This document shows, piece after piece, positions 18,201 to 24,647 of a stretch of DNA of 33,691 bases. The notes below the pieces were generated by a model. It searched no databases, was not told the origin of the DNA, and worked only from the letters and a program-made list of their open reading frames with translations. Position 1 is the first letter of the stretch. Each line of letters begins with the position of its first letter. The position numbers and the translations under genes are program-made. The stretch spans positions 1 through 33,691 of the forward strand of contig JAGQPX010000118.1 in assembly GCA_020426505.1 (NCBI GenBank). The letters are read 5' to 3'. The stretch comes from Planctomycetaceae bacterium. Its GTDB lineage: Bacteria; Planctomycetota; Planctomycetia; Planctomycetales; Planctomycetaceae.

Positions 18201-18294
18201 CAGGTGTTGTCACCACGAAAACGAGCGCAGCGACACAGTAGAAGACACTCAGTCCTCCGAGCAACGACAGCAATACCTTGACCCATCGAATCAT
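15217..18294 (-). CDS. Membrane-bound sigma-54 activator: PDZ, about 10 TM, GAF, AAA+, Fis-type HTH
   Basis: A 1025-residue single-chain regulator. Order: membrane helix (7-29); PDZ-like domain outside the membrane (about 46-100, ERGDMLFEMNGESIRNFADF); about nine further helices (161-474), including the RRQVQWMLFAG and VRYRLMLIDEVISR blocks shared with some membrane histidine kinases; GAF domain (about 505-645); coiled coil (645-680); sigma-54 AAA+ domain (695-930) with Walker A GESGTGKE (727-734), L1 loop GAFTDA (774-779), Walker B GTLFLDEIGD (793-802); Fis-type helix-turn-helix (about 985-1025, NKAEAARLLGLPRSTFYSKLKK). It should remodel RNA polymerase holding sigma-54 in response to an envelope signal without a separate kinase. 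L1 has GAFTDA instead of GAFTGA. ATG 18294 is preferred over the upstream TTG at 18360, as the first helix follows at once. Confidence 0.92.
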   Translation of the reverse strand: MIRWVKVLLSLLGGLSVFYCVAALVFVVTTPDTGIRTILAQSQGSDSTAGVTVYGTPPRQEKIGTQSPPERGDMLFEMNGESIRNFADFSQTLVDLRNAKLDVGGEQFRGVDPDLTELGESQLTLIETDGGERYTKVRFLRKNETSPTSSWIRLQPLPVGGLMLSLFWVVPQLIIVFLSAVAFWNRPHDRALRLFFVLGFVTLAAFVGGSHWWVVAGSLWFCLPFVVAAVLLPAVLLHLFVVYPSPKSFMLVWPRTTRLAIYFVPVTFAMYLVATIVAVAGLATDLDIPGMTSPNLFATVWSSQTAVLGNWLLSLARNGILAYVSLAAVYFVLTLASLAHSAMSTRQLVERRQVQWMLFAGLVSAGFVIYATGIAFFNPVRLALGEVQAPMFLSSFPFMVAYAVGMVRYRLMLIDEVISRGMFYYVVSAALTVVYSLVIAGGSVLALRQEMSLVNQNSIAVTIALMLTIVALGWLKGRIQRVVDQEFFREKYQLNSALQGINRAVAGLVDRRSLAGQVLQSCCDVLGVKRAACYLREQDGVTFELFAQRGNPEFASRIDLEKSYWTSLLQGVSLQRLRAGDSPTQMLMRNLGVDLIHGLEVDGDLVGLIVLGPKPNAAAFTQEDGTFLSAIERFAGFALHFAKVHEDFGQIKNELERRITEVEEQDRKIGFLERQLSLQGVENPTQSEQPGDAFQAGGIVGQSPAIQQVFETVRKVAASESSVLVRGESGTGKELLARAIHDNSPRRDEPMVSLHCAALSPTLLESELFGHVRGAFTDAREDKIGRFQLADKGTLFLDEIGDISPDVQIKLLRVLQQRTFEPVGSNRTVQVDVRVIAATHRNLERLIVEGQFREDLYYRLNVISVTLPPLRERKDDILDLAMHFLAKANRRTNKHITQIDDAAIKALLDHPWPGNIRELENAIERSVVLTEGSKIMRSSLPDEVTTGRLLPRQVIDTKPNQLGFDPTVSRSFNAAASGREVKQQAERSDLMRALEAAGGNKAEAARLLGLPRSTFYSKLKKHNIA

Positions 18295-18360
18295 GTTTCG
18301 CCACTCGAATCGGCGCCGACATTCAGCGCCGATATTACGACCAGCGCGCCGAAGTTTCAA

Positions 18361-18738
18361 TCATGGATGGCGAATCCAAGAGAGAAACAGTGAAAAACAG
18401 CTTGTCGCATCGTCATTGAAAAGAAATATTCTGTTTGGCATGACTCATGCTTGTTTGTGAACCCATAATCTTTCCCAGCCTGACCCTCGGACACTTCAAC
18501 GACATCGCCTGACACAGTCTCCTTCTGATTGCAGCCTGACCCACTCTGCTCTCAGCCCTGAATGGATATCGCTTGTGTCTGTGATGTTGGTGCCCGAGGG
18601 TTTTTCTTTTGCGCTGTTGGTCATTCCCGCGATCACGAAGTTCTCGGTGACCCGATCTGTGGCGAAGTTGCGTTCTCATAGCCTCTTCCCTAACGTGCTG
18701 CCCTGCGAACAAATTGGGCACAGACAGGGAGGACATCA
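18361..18738. other. Divergent intergenic region between the sigma-54 regulator and the EVE gene
   Basis: About 440 bases with no convincing gene. Besides the -24/-12 candidate at 18436-18450, it holds the ribosome site GGGAGGA for the EVE gene near 18728-18734. An open frame at 18575-18946 runs into the EVE gene out of frame and has no recognisable protein features. Confidence 0.5.
18436..18450 (+). promoter_or_regulatory. Candidate sigma-54 (-24/-12) promoter
   Basis: TGGCATGACTCATGC matches the consensus TGGCACG-N4-TTGC at 13 of 15 informative or spacer positions, with invariant GG and GC dinucleotides at the exact spacing. It points rightward, away from the sigma-54 activator gene whose start is 142 bases to the left. 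The first gene it could serve is the EVE gene 290 bases downstream, leaving a long leader. A chance match is possible. Confidence 0.4.
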
Positions 18739-19239
18739 GTGGCAAAAAAGTCAGCGAAGAAACCCGGGCGGTACTGGCTACTTAAAAGCGAAGCTGACTG
18801 CTACTCCATTGAGAAGTTGGAGGGGGAGCAGGGGCAGACAACCTTCTGGGATGGGGTCCGCAATTATCAGGCTCGAAACTTCATCCGAGACGACATGCAG
18901 GTCGGCGATCGGGCCTTCTTCTATCACAGTAATGCCAAGCCGATGACGATCGCGGGTACGGTCGAAATCACCAAGTCTGGCTATCCCGACCCGACCGCCT
19001 TCGACAAGACTGAGCAGCACTACGACCCCAAGAGTGACCCCGACAACCCGACGTGGTACGTCGTTGATGTCACACTGCTGCAAAAGTTCCCGGAGCCGGT
19101 CACCCGTGAGCAGCTGAAAGAACGCGCCGAATTGTCTGACATGATGTTGCTGCAACGCGGATCACGGCTGTCAGTTCAGCCAGTGACCGAGAAGGAGTGG
19201 AAGTTCATCCACAGATTGGCTGGCGTGAAGGACGTTTAG
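18739..19239 (+). CDS. EVE domain protein
   Basis: A 166-residue protein that is almost entirely one EVE domain (PUA-like fold): YWLLKSEADCYSIEKL at the start, TTFWDGVRNYQARNFIRDDMQVGD in the centre, FFYHSN, and a WYVVDV strand. EVE domains are readers of modified bases in nucleic acid; the stand-alone form resembles thymocyte nuclear protein 1 and many bacterial single-domain proteins of unsettled role. The start is GTG 18739, backed by GGGAGGA 7 bases upstream and by the conserved basic N-terminus. No modification or restriction gene is adjacent, so a housekeeping role is more likely than defence. Confidence 0.9.
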   Translation: MAKKSAKKPGRYWLLKSEADCYSIEKLEGEQGQTTFWDGVRNYQARNFIRDDMQVGDRAFFYHSNAKPMTIAGTVEITKSGYPDPTAFDKTEQHYDPKSDPDNPTWYVVDVTLLQKFPEPVTREQLKERAELSDMMLLQRGSRLSVQPVTEKEWKFIHRLAGVKDV

Positions 19240-19366
19240 CTGCATTGCTGACGAAATCGTGAGTTGTCCGTGACTCTGGCTCACAACATTGAGATTGGCG
19301 ACGTACGTTTCCCTTGAGCCGGGACGCGACTGACTCGACTAGATCACTCTGAAGGTCACATCTCTC

Positions 19367-20485
19367 ATGGTGCAACCGCCTGCCGAATCCAAGCCGACCC
19401 CGAAGAAGTGGTACAAGTCCAAGACCTTCAGCTTTGGTGTGGGCCTCATCGTCACGATCTGTTGTCTGTGGTGGGCCTATTTGACCATCGCCGACGGACG
19501 CCCCTTCGGCGAAGTGATGCGTCAGATCGGTGGAGCCTTCGCCCAGGCCAACTACTGGACGCTTCTCCCCATCTGGTTGCTGCTGTTCGTCTTCTACTGG
19601 ATCAAGGCTTGGCGATGGCGAATGCTACTCGCGCCGCTGGGTGACTTCCGCACCGGTCGGCTCTTCCCGCCGGTCATGATTGGATTTGCCTTCAACAACG
19701 TCCTCCCGGCTCATCTGGGCGAGTTCGTTCGCGTGTTCGTGTTCTCCAAGCAAGAGCGACAGCCATTTACCCCGGTGCTGACGAGCGTCGTGCTCGAACG
19801 CGTGCTTGACATCATTGCCATTCTCGGATTGCTCATGTTGGGGTTGGTGTTTGTTCCCGACCTGAATGACAACGAACAGATCCGCCAGATGATGTTGTTC
19901 GCAGCGGGATTCGTCAGCGTTGCCCTGCTCGGCGCGGCGGCCTACCTGATCTGGACAAAGCCCTTCGTCTCGCTTTTCGAGTGGTGTCTCAACTGGGTGC
20001 CGCTCATCCCAACAGGCTTGAAAGAGAAAGTCACACGGATGTTGGAACAGGGGGCCGATGGAATGTCCTCTCTGAAGAGCGGCCGCCTGTTGGTGGGGTT
20101 GCTCTTCACGTCGTTCCTGCAATGGGCCATCAACGGCTTCGTCATCGCGCTCGCCCTTCGCAGTTTCGGCTTCGACATGTCGCTGTGGGTCTGTTGCATC
20201 GTCATCGGCGTGACGGCTTTTGGGGTGACTATCCCGTCGACTCCCGGCTATTTCGGGGTCATTCAAGCGTGCTTTCTGCTCGTGCTTCAATTCTTCACCG
20301 ACGATCATGACGGAGTCGTGGCTGCGTCGATCTACTACCACATGGCTCAGTGGATTCCCGTGACGGCCCTTGGCATGCTCTTCTTCCTGCGGACCGGCCT
20401 GCATGTTTCCGATGTCGAAGAAGCCAAGCAGGAGGCGACCGTCGGTGATGAGCAGTCAGACACGGCGGTCGTGACGAGCGCATGA
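19367..20485 (+). CDS. Flippase-like membrane protein (lysylphosphatidylglycerol synthase TM-region / UPF0104 family)
   Basis: A 372-residue inner-membrane protein with about eight or nine helices. The family pattern is visible: WRMLLAPLG after the second helix, then IGFAFNNVLPAHLGEFVRVFVFSKQ, a close match to the NxxLPxRxGExxR block, followed by SVVLERVLDI and, late, GVTIPSTPGYFGVIQA. Members are the MprF flippase-type domain without the synthase domain and are thought to move lipids or lipid-linked sugars. The substrate is unknown. ATG 19367 lies 127 bases after the EVE stop. A short charged tail ends the protein, which converges on the DUF434 gene with 11 bases between. Confidence 0.88.
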   Translation: MVQPPAESKPTPKKWYKSKTFSFGVGLIVTICCLWWAYLTIADGRPFGEVMRQIGGAFAQANYWTLLPIWLLLFVFYWIKAWRWRMLLAPLGDFRTGRLFPPVMIGFAFNNVLPAHLGEFVRVFVFSKQERQPFTPVLTSVVLERVLDIIAILGLLMLGLVFVPDLNDNEQIRQMMLFAAGFVSVALLGAAAYLIWTKPFVSLFEWCLNWVPLIPTGLKEKVTRMLEQGADGMSSLKSGRLLVGLLFTSFLQWAINGFVIALALRSFGFDMSLWVCCIVIGVTAFGVTIPSTPGYFGVIQACFLLVLQFFTDDHDGVVAASIYYHMAQWIPVTALGMLFFLRTGLHVSDVEEAKQEATVGDEQSDTAVVTSA

Positions 20486-20496
20486 GGCGCGTCCGA

Positions 20497-21222
20497 TCAG
20501 GTGACGTCTCGCAGGTCGACTACTCGTGCATCGGCGATCTGTGTCGCGACAATCTCTGCCGCCAGATTGCACCAACGGTCGCAATCGTCGAGGACCGGCC
20601 CGTCGGCCGTCACGACGATGTTGGTTGACTCCCGCAGCAGATTGTCCGGATCGGGGACGAGATCGATCTGCCATGGCCATCCTCGCTCTGCTGACAGGTT
20701 CATCATGACAGTTTTCAAACGACCACTGTTGGAGACCGGCTGATCAAACCACCAATTGCAATGAGCGACCTGAACTGCCTCAAGCGTCTCTCCGATCAGT
20801 GTGAGTGCAGGGATGGTCTCTGCCACGCGTCGATACGACCCGTGCATGCTCGCCATGTCGCGGAGACAGCCGTCGCGGCCGAGAAGCAGCACTCCGCCGG
20901 AGAGTGCGGCCTCGACGGTGGTCAACAGGTTGAAACCGTCAACGTCCAGCGTTTCTCCTTGCAGGCTCGTCGGGTCGACTCGTCGCGAAGCGCGATCAGC
21001 AAGTGACTCGTCCGAACAGGCTGACCGCACGACTGCTATGCGTTGGCGCTCCGTGAGTGTGAATCGATCACCCACTAGCTTGAGCGACGACGGAACCGCA
21101 TAACCTCTGGTGAGCAGCCAGTTGAGATGACTCACCGCCTCTCGTAACGACGCATGCACATCGTCGTGGAACAACTCGGCATCTTGCGGATGCGGACCAC
21201 GGTGCTTGCGAGTATCTGGCAT
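20497..21222 (-). CDS. DUF434 / DUF5616 family protein
   Basis: A 241-residue soluble protein. The N-terminus (ELFHDDVHASLREAVSHLNWLLTRGYAVPSSLKLVGDR) matches DUF434, and the remainder (LDVDGFNLLTTVEAALSGG, LLGRDGCLRDMASMHGSYRRV) matches the C-terminal domain regularly paired with it; conserved acidic and Ser residues such as D-G-F-N and GRDGxxRD suggest a nuclease-like or nucleotide-binding site, but this is inference. No function is established. Start ATG 21222 leads straight into the family N-terminus. It is followed, on the same strand upstream, by a 160-base gap to the transporter gene. Confidence 0.8.
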   Translation of the reverse strand: MPDTRKHRGPHPQDAELFHDDVHASLREAVSHLNWLLTRGYAVPSSLKLVGDRFTLTERQRIAVVRSACSDESLADRASRRVDPTSLQGETLDVDGFNLLTTVEAALSGGVLLLGRDGCLRDMASMHGSYRRVAETIPALTLIGETLEAVQVAHCNWWFDQPVSNSGRLKTVMMNLSAERGWPWQIDLVPDPDNLLRESTNIVVTADGPVLDDCDRWCNLAAEIVATQIADARVVDLRDVT

Positions 21223-21382
21223 GATGAACTCGTAGAATCGATATCGTCTATTGAGAGTCAGATCAACTTATGCATTCCGCCGTGTGGCCGGGTCTGACCA
21301 ACGAGAAGGCCCGGATCGGTGATCGCAGGGACACCCTTTCCGACTCCGCACATCACAGTCGCCACACATTTCAAACGTGCGG

Positions 21383-22297
21383 CTAAACGACATCTCGACG
21401 TGGAGCAAACAGAGTGTAACGCACGACGAGTCCCGCAAGGATCAACAGGCCGCCGGCCCATGTCGAAATCGGTGCGACTTCCGAGAGGACAAGCCAGACC
21501 CAGATCGGGTTCAAAACGGCCTCCAGCAGCGTCAGCAGGGCGGCTTCCGACGCTTGAACGTATCGCAGGCCCAATGCAAACAAAAGGTAGGGCACACCCA
21601 TCTGGAAGATGCCCAGCCCCGCGATGACTGTCCATTGAACCGGCGTGATCGTCACGTCAAACGTCAGCACCCAAGGCAGCAACACCAGCCCGGCGACGAG
21701 ACTGTTCACAAACACGAGCCACGCCGCCTGCTCGCCACGCAATGCCCGCAGACCGATCACCACGCCTGAGTAGGAGAGTCCGCTCGCCAGTGCGAGCAGG
21801 TTCCCCGTGAGTTGGTCGCCGTTCCATTCCGAGAAGATGATCCAGGCGATGCCGCACATGGCGAAGATTAACGCCACCCGACTGCCTCGGTCTCCCCGCT
21901 CGCCCAGAAGCAATACTCCAAACAGATACGCCCATGCAGTGCTGGTATACTGGAGAAAGATGGCAGCCGCTGCCGTGGTCCGAGTGAGGGCCGTCACGTA
22001 GAGGATGTTCATGGACGCATAGCTCAACGCCATGCCGATGAGCGCGAGGCTGAACCGAATCTCCCGCCAGCGAATGAACGGAACAATCACCAACGCAGCG
22101 AACAGCACCCGATAGCACGCGACCAACGGTCCACGATGCTCCAAAGCGATTGCCTGCATCGGCTCGCACTTCACCAGCAGGCCACTCGTGCTCCACAACA
22201 CGGCTGCCGCCAACAGCAGCAACCGCCCGCGAAGCGGTGTCGTTGATTCCTGACTGGACGTGCGATCAACCATGCGGCTGATCATCCATTCAGCCAA
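21383..22297 (-). CDS. EamA-family (DMT superfamily) transporter
   Basis: A 304-residue protein with ten hydrophobic helices arranged as two repeats of five, the EamA pattern. The first repeat opens LLLAAAVLWSTSGLLVK and includes SYASMNILYVTALTRTTAAAAIFLQYTSTAWAYLFGVLLLGER; the second includes the matching ALGLRYVQASEAALLTLLEAVLNPIWVWLVLSE with the Glu/Pro features of helix 9. Likely an exporter of metabolites or amino acids; the substrate is not predictable. The start is ATG 22297 or ATG 22274, with little to choose. It is 21 bases downstream of the lipoprotein gene, suggesting one transcript. Confidence 0.88.
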   Translation of the reverse strand: MAEWMISRMVDRTSSQESTTPLRGRLLLLAAAVLWSTSGLLVKCEPMQAIALEHRGPLVACYRVLFAALVIVPFIRWREIRFSLALIGMALSYASMNILYVTALTRTTAAAAIFLQYTSTAWAYLFGVLLLGERGDRGSRVALIFAMCGIAWIIFSEWNGDQLTGNLLALASGLSYSGVVIGLRALRGEQAAWLVFVNSLVAGLVLLPWVLTFDVTITPVQWTVIAGLGIFQMGVPYLLFALGLRYVQASEAALLTLLEAVLNPIWVWLVLSEVAPISTWAGGLLILAGLVVRYTLFAPRRDVV

Positions 22298-22318
22298 TCA
22301 ACTAATCAACTGGCGACG

Positions 22319-22993
22319 TCACGTCGCCCACGGAATCTTGTCGCCGTTGTAGCGTTCGTAGAACAGCCAGCCCAGTTCCTCGCTGAGACGGGACAGGTAC
22401 TCACGTTTGAACTCCAACAGCGAACTTTCCTGCGTCGAGCGAGGAATGAGTTGCGGGAAGAGTGAGTTGAGCTCGGTCGAGTAAACCTCTTCTCCCGAGC
22501 CGTCTTCGAGCATCTGGATCACGCTCACATACGCCTCCGTCCGCCCTCGATAGAGCGTATGGGTGTTTTCCTCGTAGAGACGGAAGTCCGTCAATTCGAT
22601 GTCGATGACGTAGGTTGCATTCAAGGCGGTACCAATTTCATCCGGTGTCTCCCAGTCCGGATGTTCATCGATCCACGCTCGCACCGCATCCGGCGAAATG
22701 ACATTGATCCGGTGCTCGGCAAGACGGTACGCCAGTGCGGAGGCGACCTCGACGTCAATCTTCGGGTTCTCGAACTCGAGATCGGTCGGGACGTAACAGA
22801 CGACCGCGATCCGATCGTCCTTGCCGTCCAGCGACAAGCCGGTCTGGGCGTCGAAGTCCGGCTCAATTGAAGGCGGACCGCCGAGGACGTAACTCAAGAG
22901 CACGAACTGGGCACAGCCGGGCAGAGAGACGAGGGCGACAAGGCCCAGGATCATCGCTGGGTAGAGACGTCGTCGAGTCAGATTGGTCATCAT
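22319..22993 (-). CDS. Lipoprotein, paralogue A of a tandem pair
   Basis: A 224-residue predicted lipoprotein. After a basic start (MMTNLTRRRLYP) and a hydrophobic stretch, the lipobox SLPGC gives Cys25 or so as the lipidated residue, followed by AQ. The mature protein is a soluble alpha/beta domain with TGLSLDGKDDRIAVVC, ALNATYVIDIELTDFRLYEENTHTLYRGR, and LSEELGWLFYERY. The layout recalls small periplasmic TolB-N/CsgG-like domains but I cannot name a family. It is clearly related to the next gene upstream (same GCAQ, TGxSLxG, VC-x-P, LYxGR and LSxExGxxFY points). ATG 22993 directly precedes the signal sequence. An upstream extension to 23116 overlaps the neighbour and is rejected. Confidence 0.8.
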   Translation of the reverse strand: MMTNLTRRRLYPAMILGLVALVSLPGCAQFVLLSYVLGGPPSIEPDFDAQTGLSLDGKDDRIAVVCYVPTDLEFENPKIDVEVASALAYRLAEHRINVISPDAVRAWIDEHPDWETPDEIGTALNATYVIDIELTDFRLYEENTHTLYRGRTEAYVSVIQMLEDGSGEEVYSTELNSLFPQLIPRSTQESSLLEFKREYLSRLSEELGWLFYERYNGDKIPWAT

Positions 22994-23063
22994 GACGCTT
23001 TCGTTTTGTGACAGGCGACCGAGCTGCGAATGGCCACCGGCCGCTCGCATTCTTCCATGGCCG

Positions 23064-23783
23064 TCACCGGCTGGCAAAGGTGTCTTTGAGTTGGAAGGTG
23101 TAGAACATGCGGCCAATCTCGCTACTCAACTGACCGATGAATCGATTGCGAAACACACGCTCGGGAGTCTGATCGGCCGGCACCGGGTTTTTGCCCGGAT
23201 AGACCGAATCAAACTGCCGCTCGAAGATGCGATACGCCTGAGTGACGCTCGAGTTTTCGTTCGGCTTCTGAATCTGATATCCGTAAACGTTCCCTTTCGC
23301 TCGACCGTGATACAGATTCGGACTGTTGGGAGCGAGATGTGAGAACTGCTCGATGTCGATATGGAACAGGTACTCAGCGTCAATCGCTTCGGCGATCACC
23401 TGAATATCGAAAACGCCTCCGTTGGCATTCAGGGCGTTGGTGACCTGATCCGCATCGACCATTTCGATGTCGTGTCGACGCATGATGCGGGTCAATTCCT
23501 CCTGCACGTCGATCGAGACCATGTCGTATTCAGACGTGATCGTATCAGGAGCCGTGCAGACAAGAGCCACTTTGGCCCCTTTGAGCGAGGTCCCTGTCAT
23601 CTGCTCGAAGAACCCCTTGGCCTTCGGCTCGCCGTAGAAGATGCGTCCCACCACCGCCAACTGTGCACATCCAACGATGGTGGGCAGGCTCAGGGCGATG
23701 ACCAGCATCCACAATCGACAGAGTCGCCGTGCTGAGGTGTCGTGTCGGAATTGTCGAGATTGTTGTCGCATCCGTGCGATCAT
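23064..23783 (-). CDS. Lipoprotein, paralogue B of a tandem pair
   Basis: A 239-residue predicted lipoprotein. A basic N-terminus (RQFRHDTSARRLCRLW) precedes a hydrophobic run and the lipobox TIVGC, again followed by AQ. The mature domain has MTGTSLKGAKVALVC, VSIDVQEELTRIMRRHDIEMVDADQV, AIDAEYLFHIDIEQFSHL, LYHGRAKG, and LSSEIGRMFYTF, in the same order and spacing as paralogue A, showing an old tandem duplication. The pattern of a strand ending VC-x-P and a later IDIE suggests a dimerising outer-membrane-attached domain; the function is unknown. The start is uncertain (ATG 23783 or ATG 23771). It is 70 bases upstream of paralogue A and is preceded by the extragenic palindrome. Confidence 0.8.
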   Translation of the reverse strand: MIARMRQQSRQFRHDTSARRLCRLWMLVIALSLPTIVGCAQLAVVGRIFYGEPKAKGFFEQMTGTSLKGAKVALVCTAPDTITSEYDMVSIDVQEELTRIMRRHDIEMVDADQVTNALNANGGVFDIQVIAEAIDAEYLFHIDIEQFSHLAPNSPNLYHGRAKGNVYGYQIQKPNENSSVTQAYRIFERQFDSVYPGKNPVPADQTPERVFRNRFIGQLSSEIGRMFYTFQLKDTFASR

Positions 23784-23796
23784 GAACAAAGGAGTA

Positions 23797-23860
23797 GCTG
23801 GATTCGCCAGAATTCAGTTTGTCAAACCTCAAGCGATTTCTGAACTCTGGCGAGTTCAGC
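23797..23860. repeat. Extragenic palindrome, copy 2 (two 21-bp arms, 22-nt loop)
   Basis: Left arm 23797-23817 and right arm 23840-23860 pair at 18 of 21 positions. The left arm differs from copy 1 at one position and the right arm at one position, while the loops are unrelated. As in copy 1, it lies between two minus-strand genes, 20 bases after one stop (DUF2752) and just before the next start. Confidence 0.85.
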
Positions 23861-23880
23861 GACGGTAACAGTGATCATTT

Positions 23881-24330
23881 CTAGTTCTGACCGGTCAGCA
23901 TCCAGAACATCCATTGCAGGACAAACAGACTGGTCAAGCAGACTAACGTGATGATGAGTGTTCGTTCAGGACGTGTGATCAACCACAGTTGTTGCTTCGC
24001 GATGCTCATCCAACTCCAGGGGATTTGTACCGCACATAAACAGGCAAGGACGAAGGCGGCTCCGTTCGCCCGGATGGCGGACGGCCATTCGCCCCGCACA
24101 AAGTGAGCGAAACTGGTCGTCGCCCCGCAACTGGGACAAGACACGCCAGTCAGCAATCGAAGCGTACACGGTGGCAGCCCGAACTGTTGATGTGTGCCAA
24201 ACCCACGCGGGTCGGGTGAGACGAAGGTCGTCAAGGCGAACCCCGCCAACAGAAACAGACTCCAACCCGCGAGTAGCCATCTGCCGCCGCGGATGAGTGG
24301 AGCACCGTTTCCTTCTGAATTGTGAATCAT
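23881..24330 (-). CDS. DUF2752 membrane protein
   Basis: A 149-residue inner-membrane protein with three or four helices (about 17-37, 90-112, 123-145). The family hallmark CPSCGATTSFAHFVRGEWPSAIRANGAAF is present: a Cys-x-x-Cys-Gly followed by an amphipathic stretch and a helix. An extra Cys (PPCTLRLLTGVSC) precedes it, as usual for the family. The Cys pair could bind metal or be redox active, but no function is established. It stands alone, divergent from sufD with 317 bases between, and is followed by the palindrome. Confidence 0.85.
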   Translation of the reverse strand: MIHNSEGNGAPLIRGGRWLLAGWSLFLLAGFALTTFVSPDPRGFGTHQQFGLPPCTLRLLTGVSCPSCGATTSFAHFVRGEWPSAIRANGAAFVLACLCAVQIPWSWMSIAKQQLWLITRPERTLIITLVCLTSLFVLQWMFWMLTGQN

Positions 24331-24647
24331 GGGAATTGAGGGAGGGGCCGTGTCTTATCGGAAGGGCCGATCACCCACAAGACGGACGCACATCGTTGTT
24401 TTGACGGTCAATCGAGCTCGCATGCTCGTCTGGGCCGAGAACTTGAGGGAAAATTGCAACTCAGGCCCTGTTTGGCTCACAAATCAGCATATCTCATCTG
24501 CAGGAATTTCGGCAGAAACAGCCACTGACCCTCGTCTCCCCCGCCCGATTGCGTACACTCGACGAAGTCACCAACCCCACGGCGTTAGCCGCGAGGCAAC
24601 GCCGAGCGCCACCACCAGAACACGATAACGACCCCAGGACACCACAG
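24331..24647. other. Divergent intergenic region, DUF2752 / sufD
   Basis: Holds the promoters of both genes. TTGACG at 24401-24406 is a reasonable -35 hexamer for the rightward gene but no good -10 follows at 17 bases. AGGA near 24636 serves as the sufD ribosome site. No repeat, hairpin or small gene stands out. Confidence 0.4.

Noticed and set aside
18575..18946. Plus-strand frame overlapping the EVE gene start
   Set aside because: Runs out of frame through the conserved EVE domain; no features of its own.
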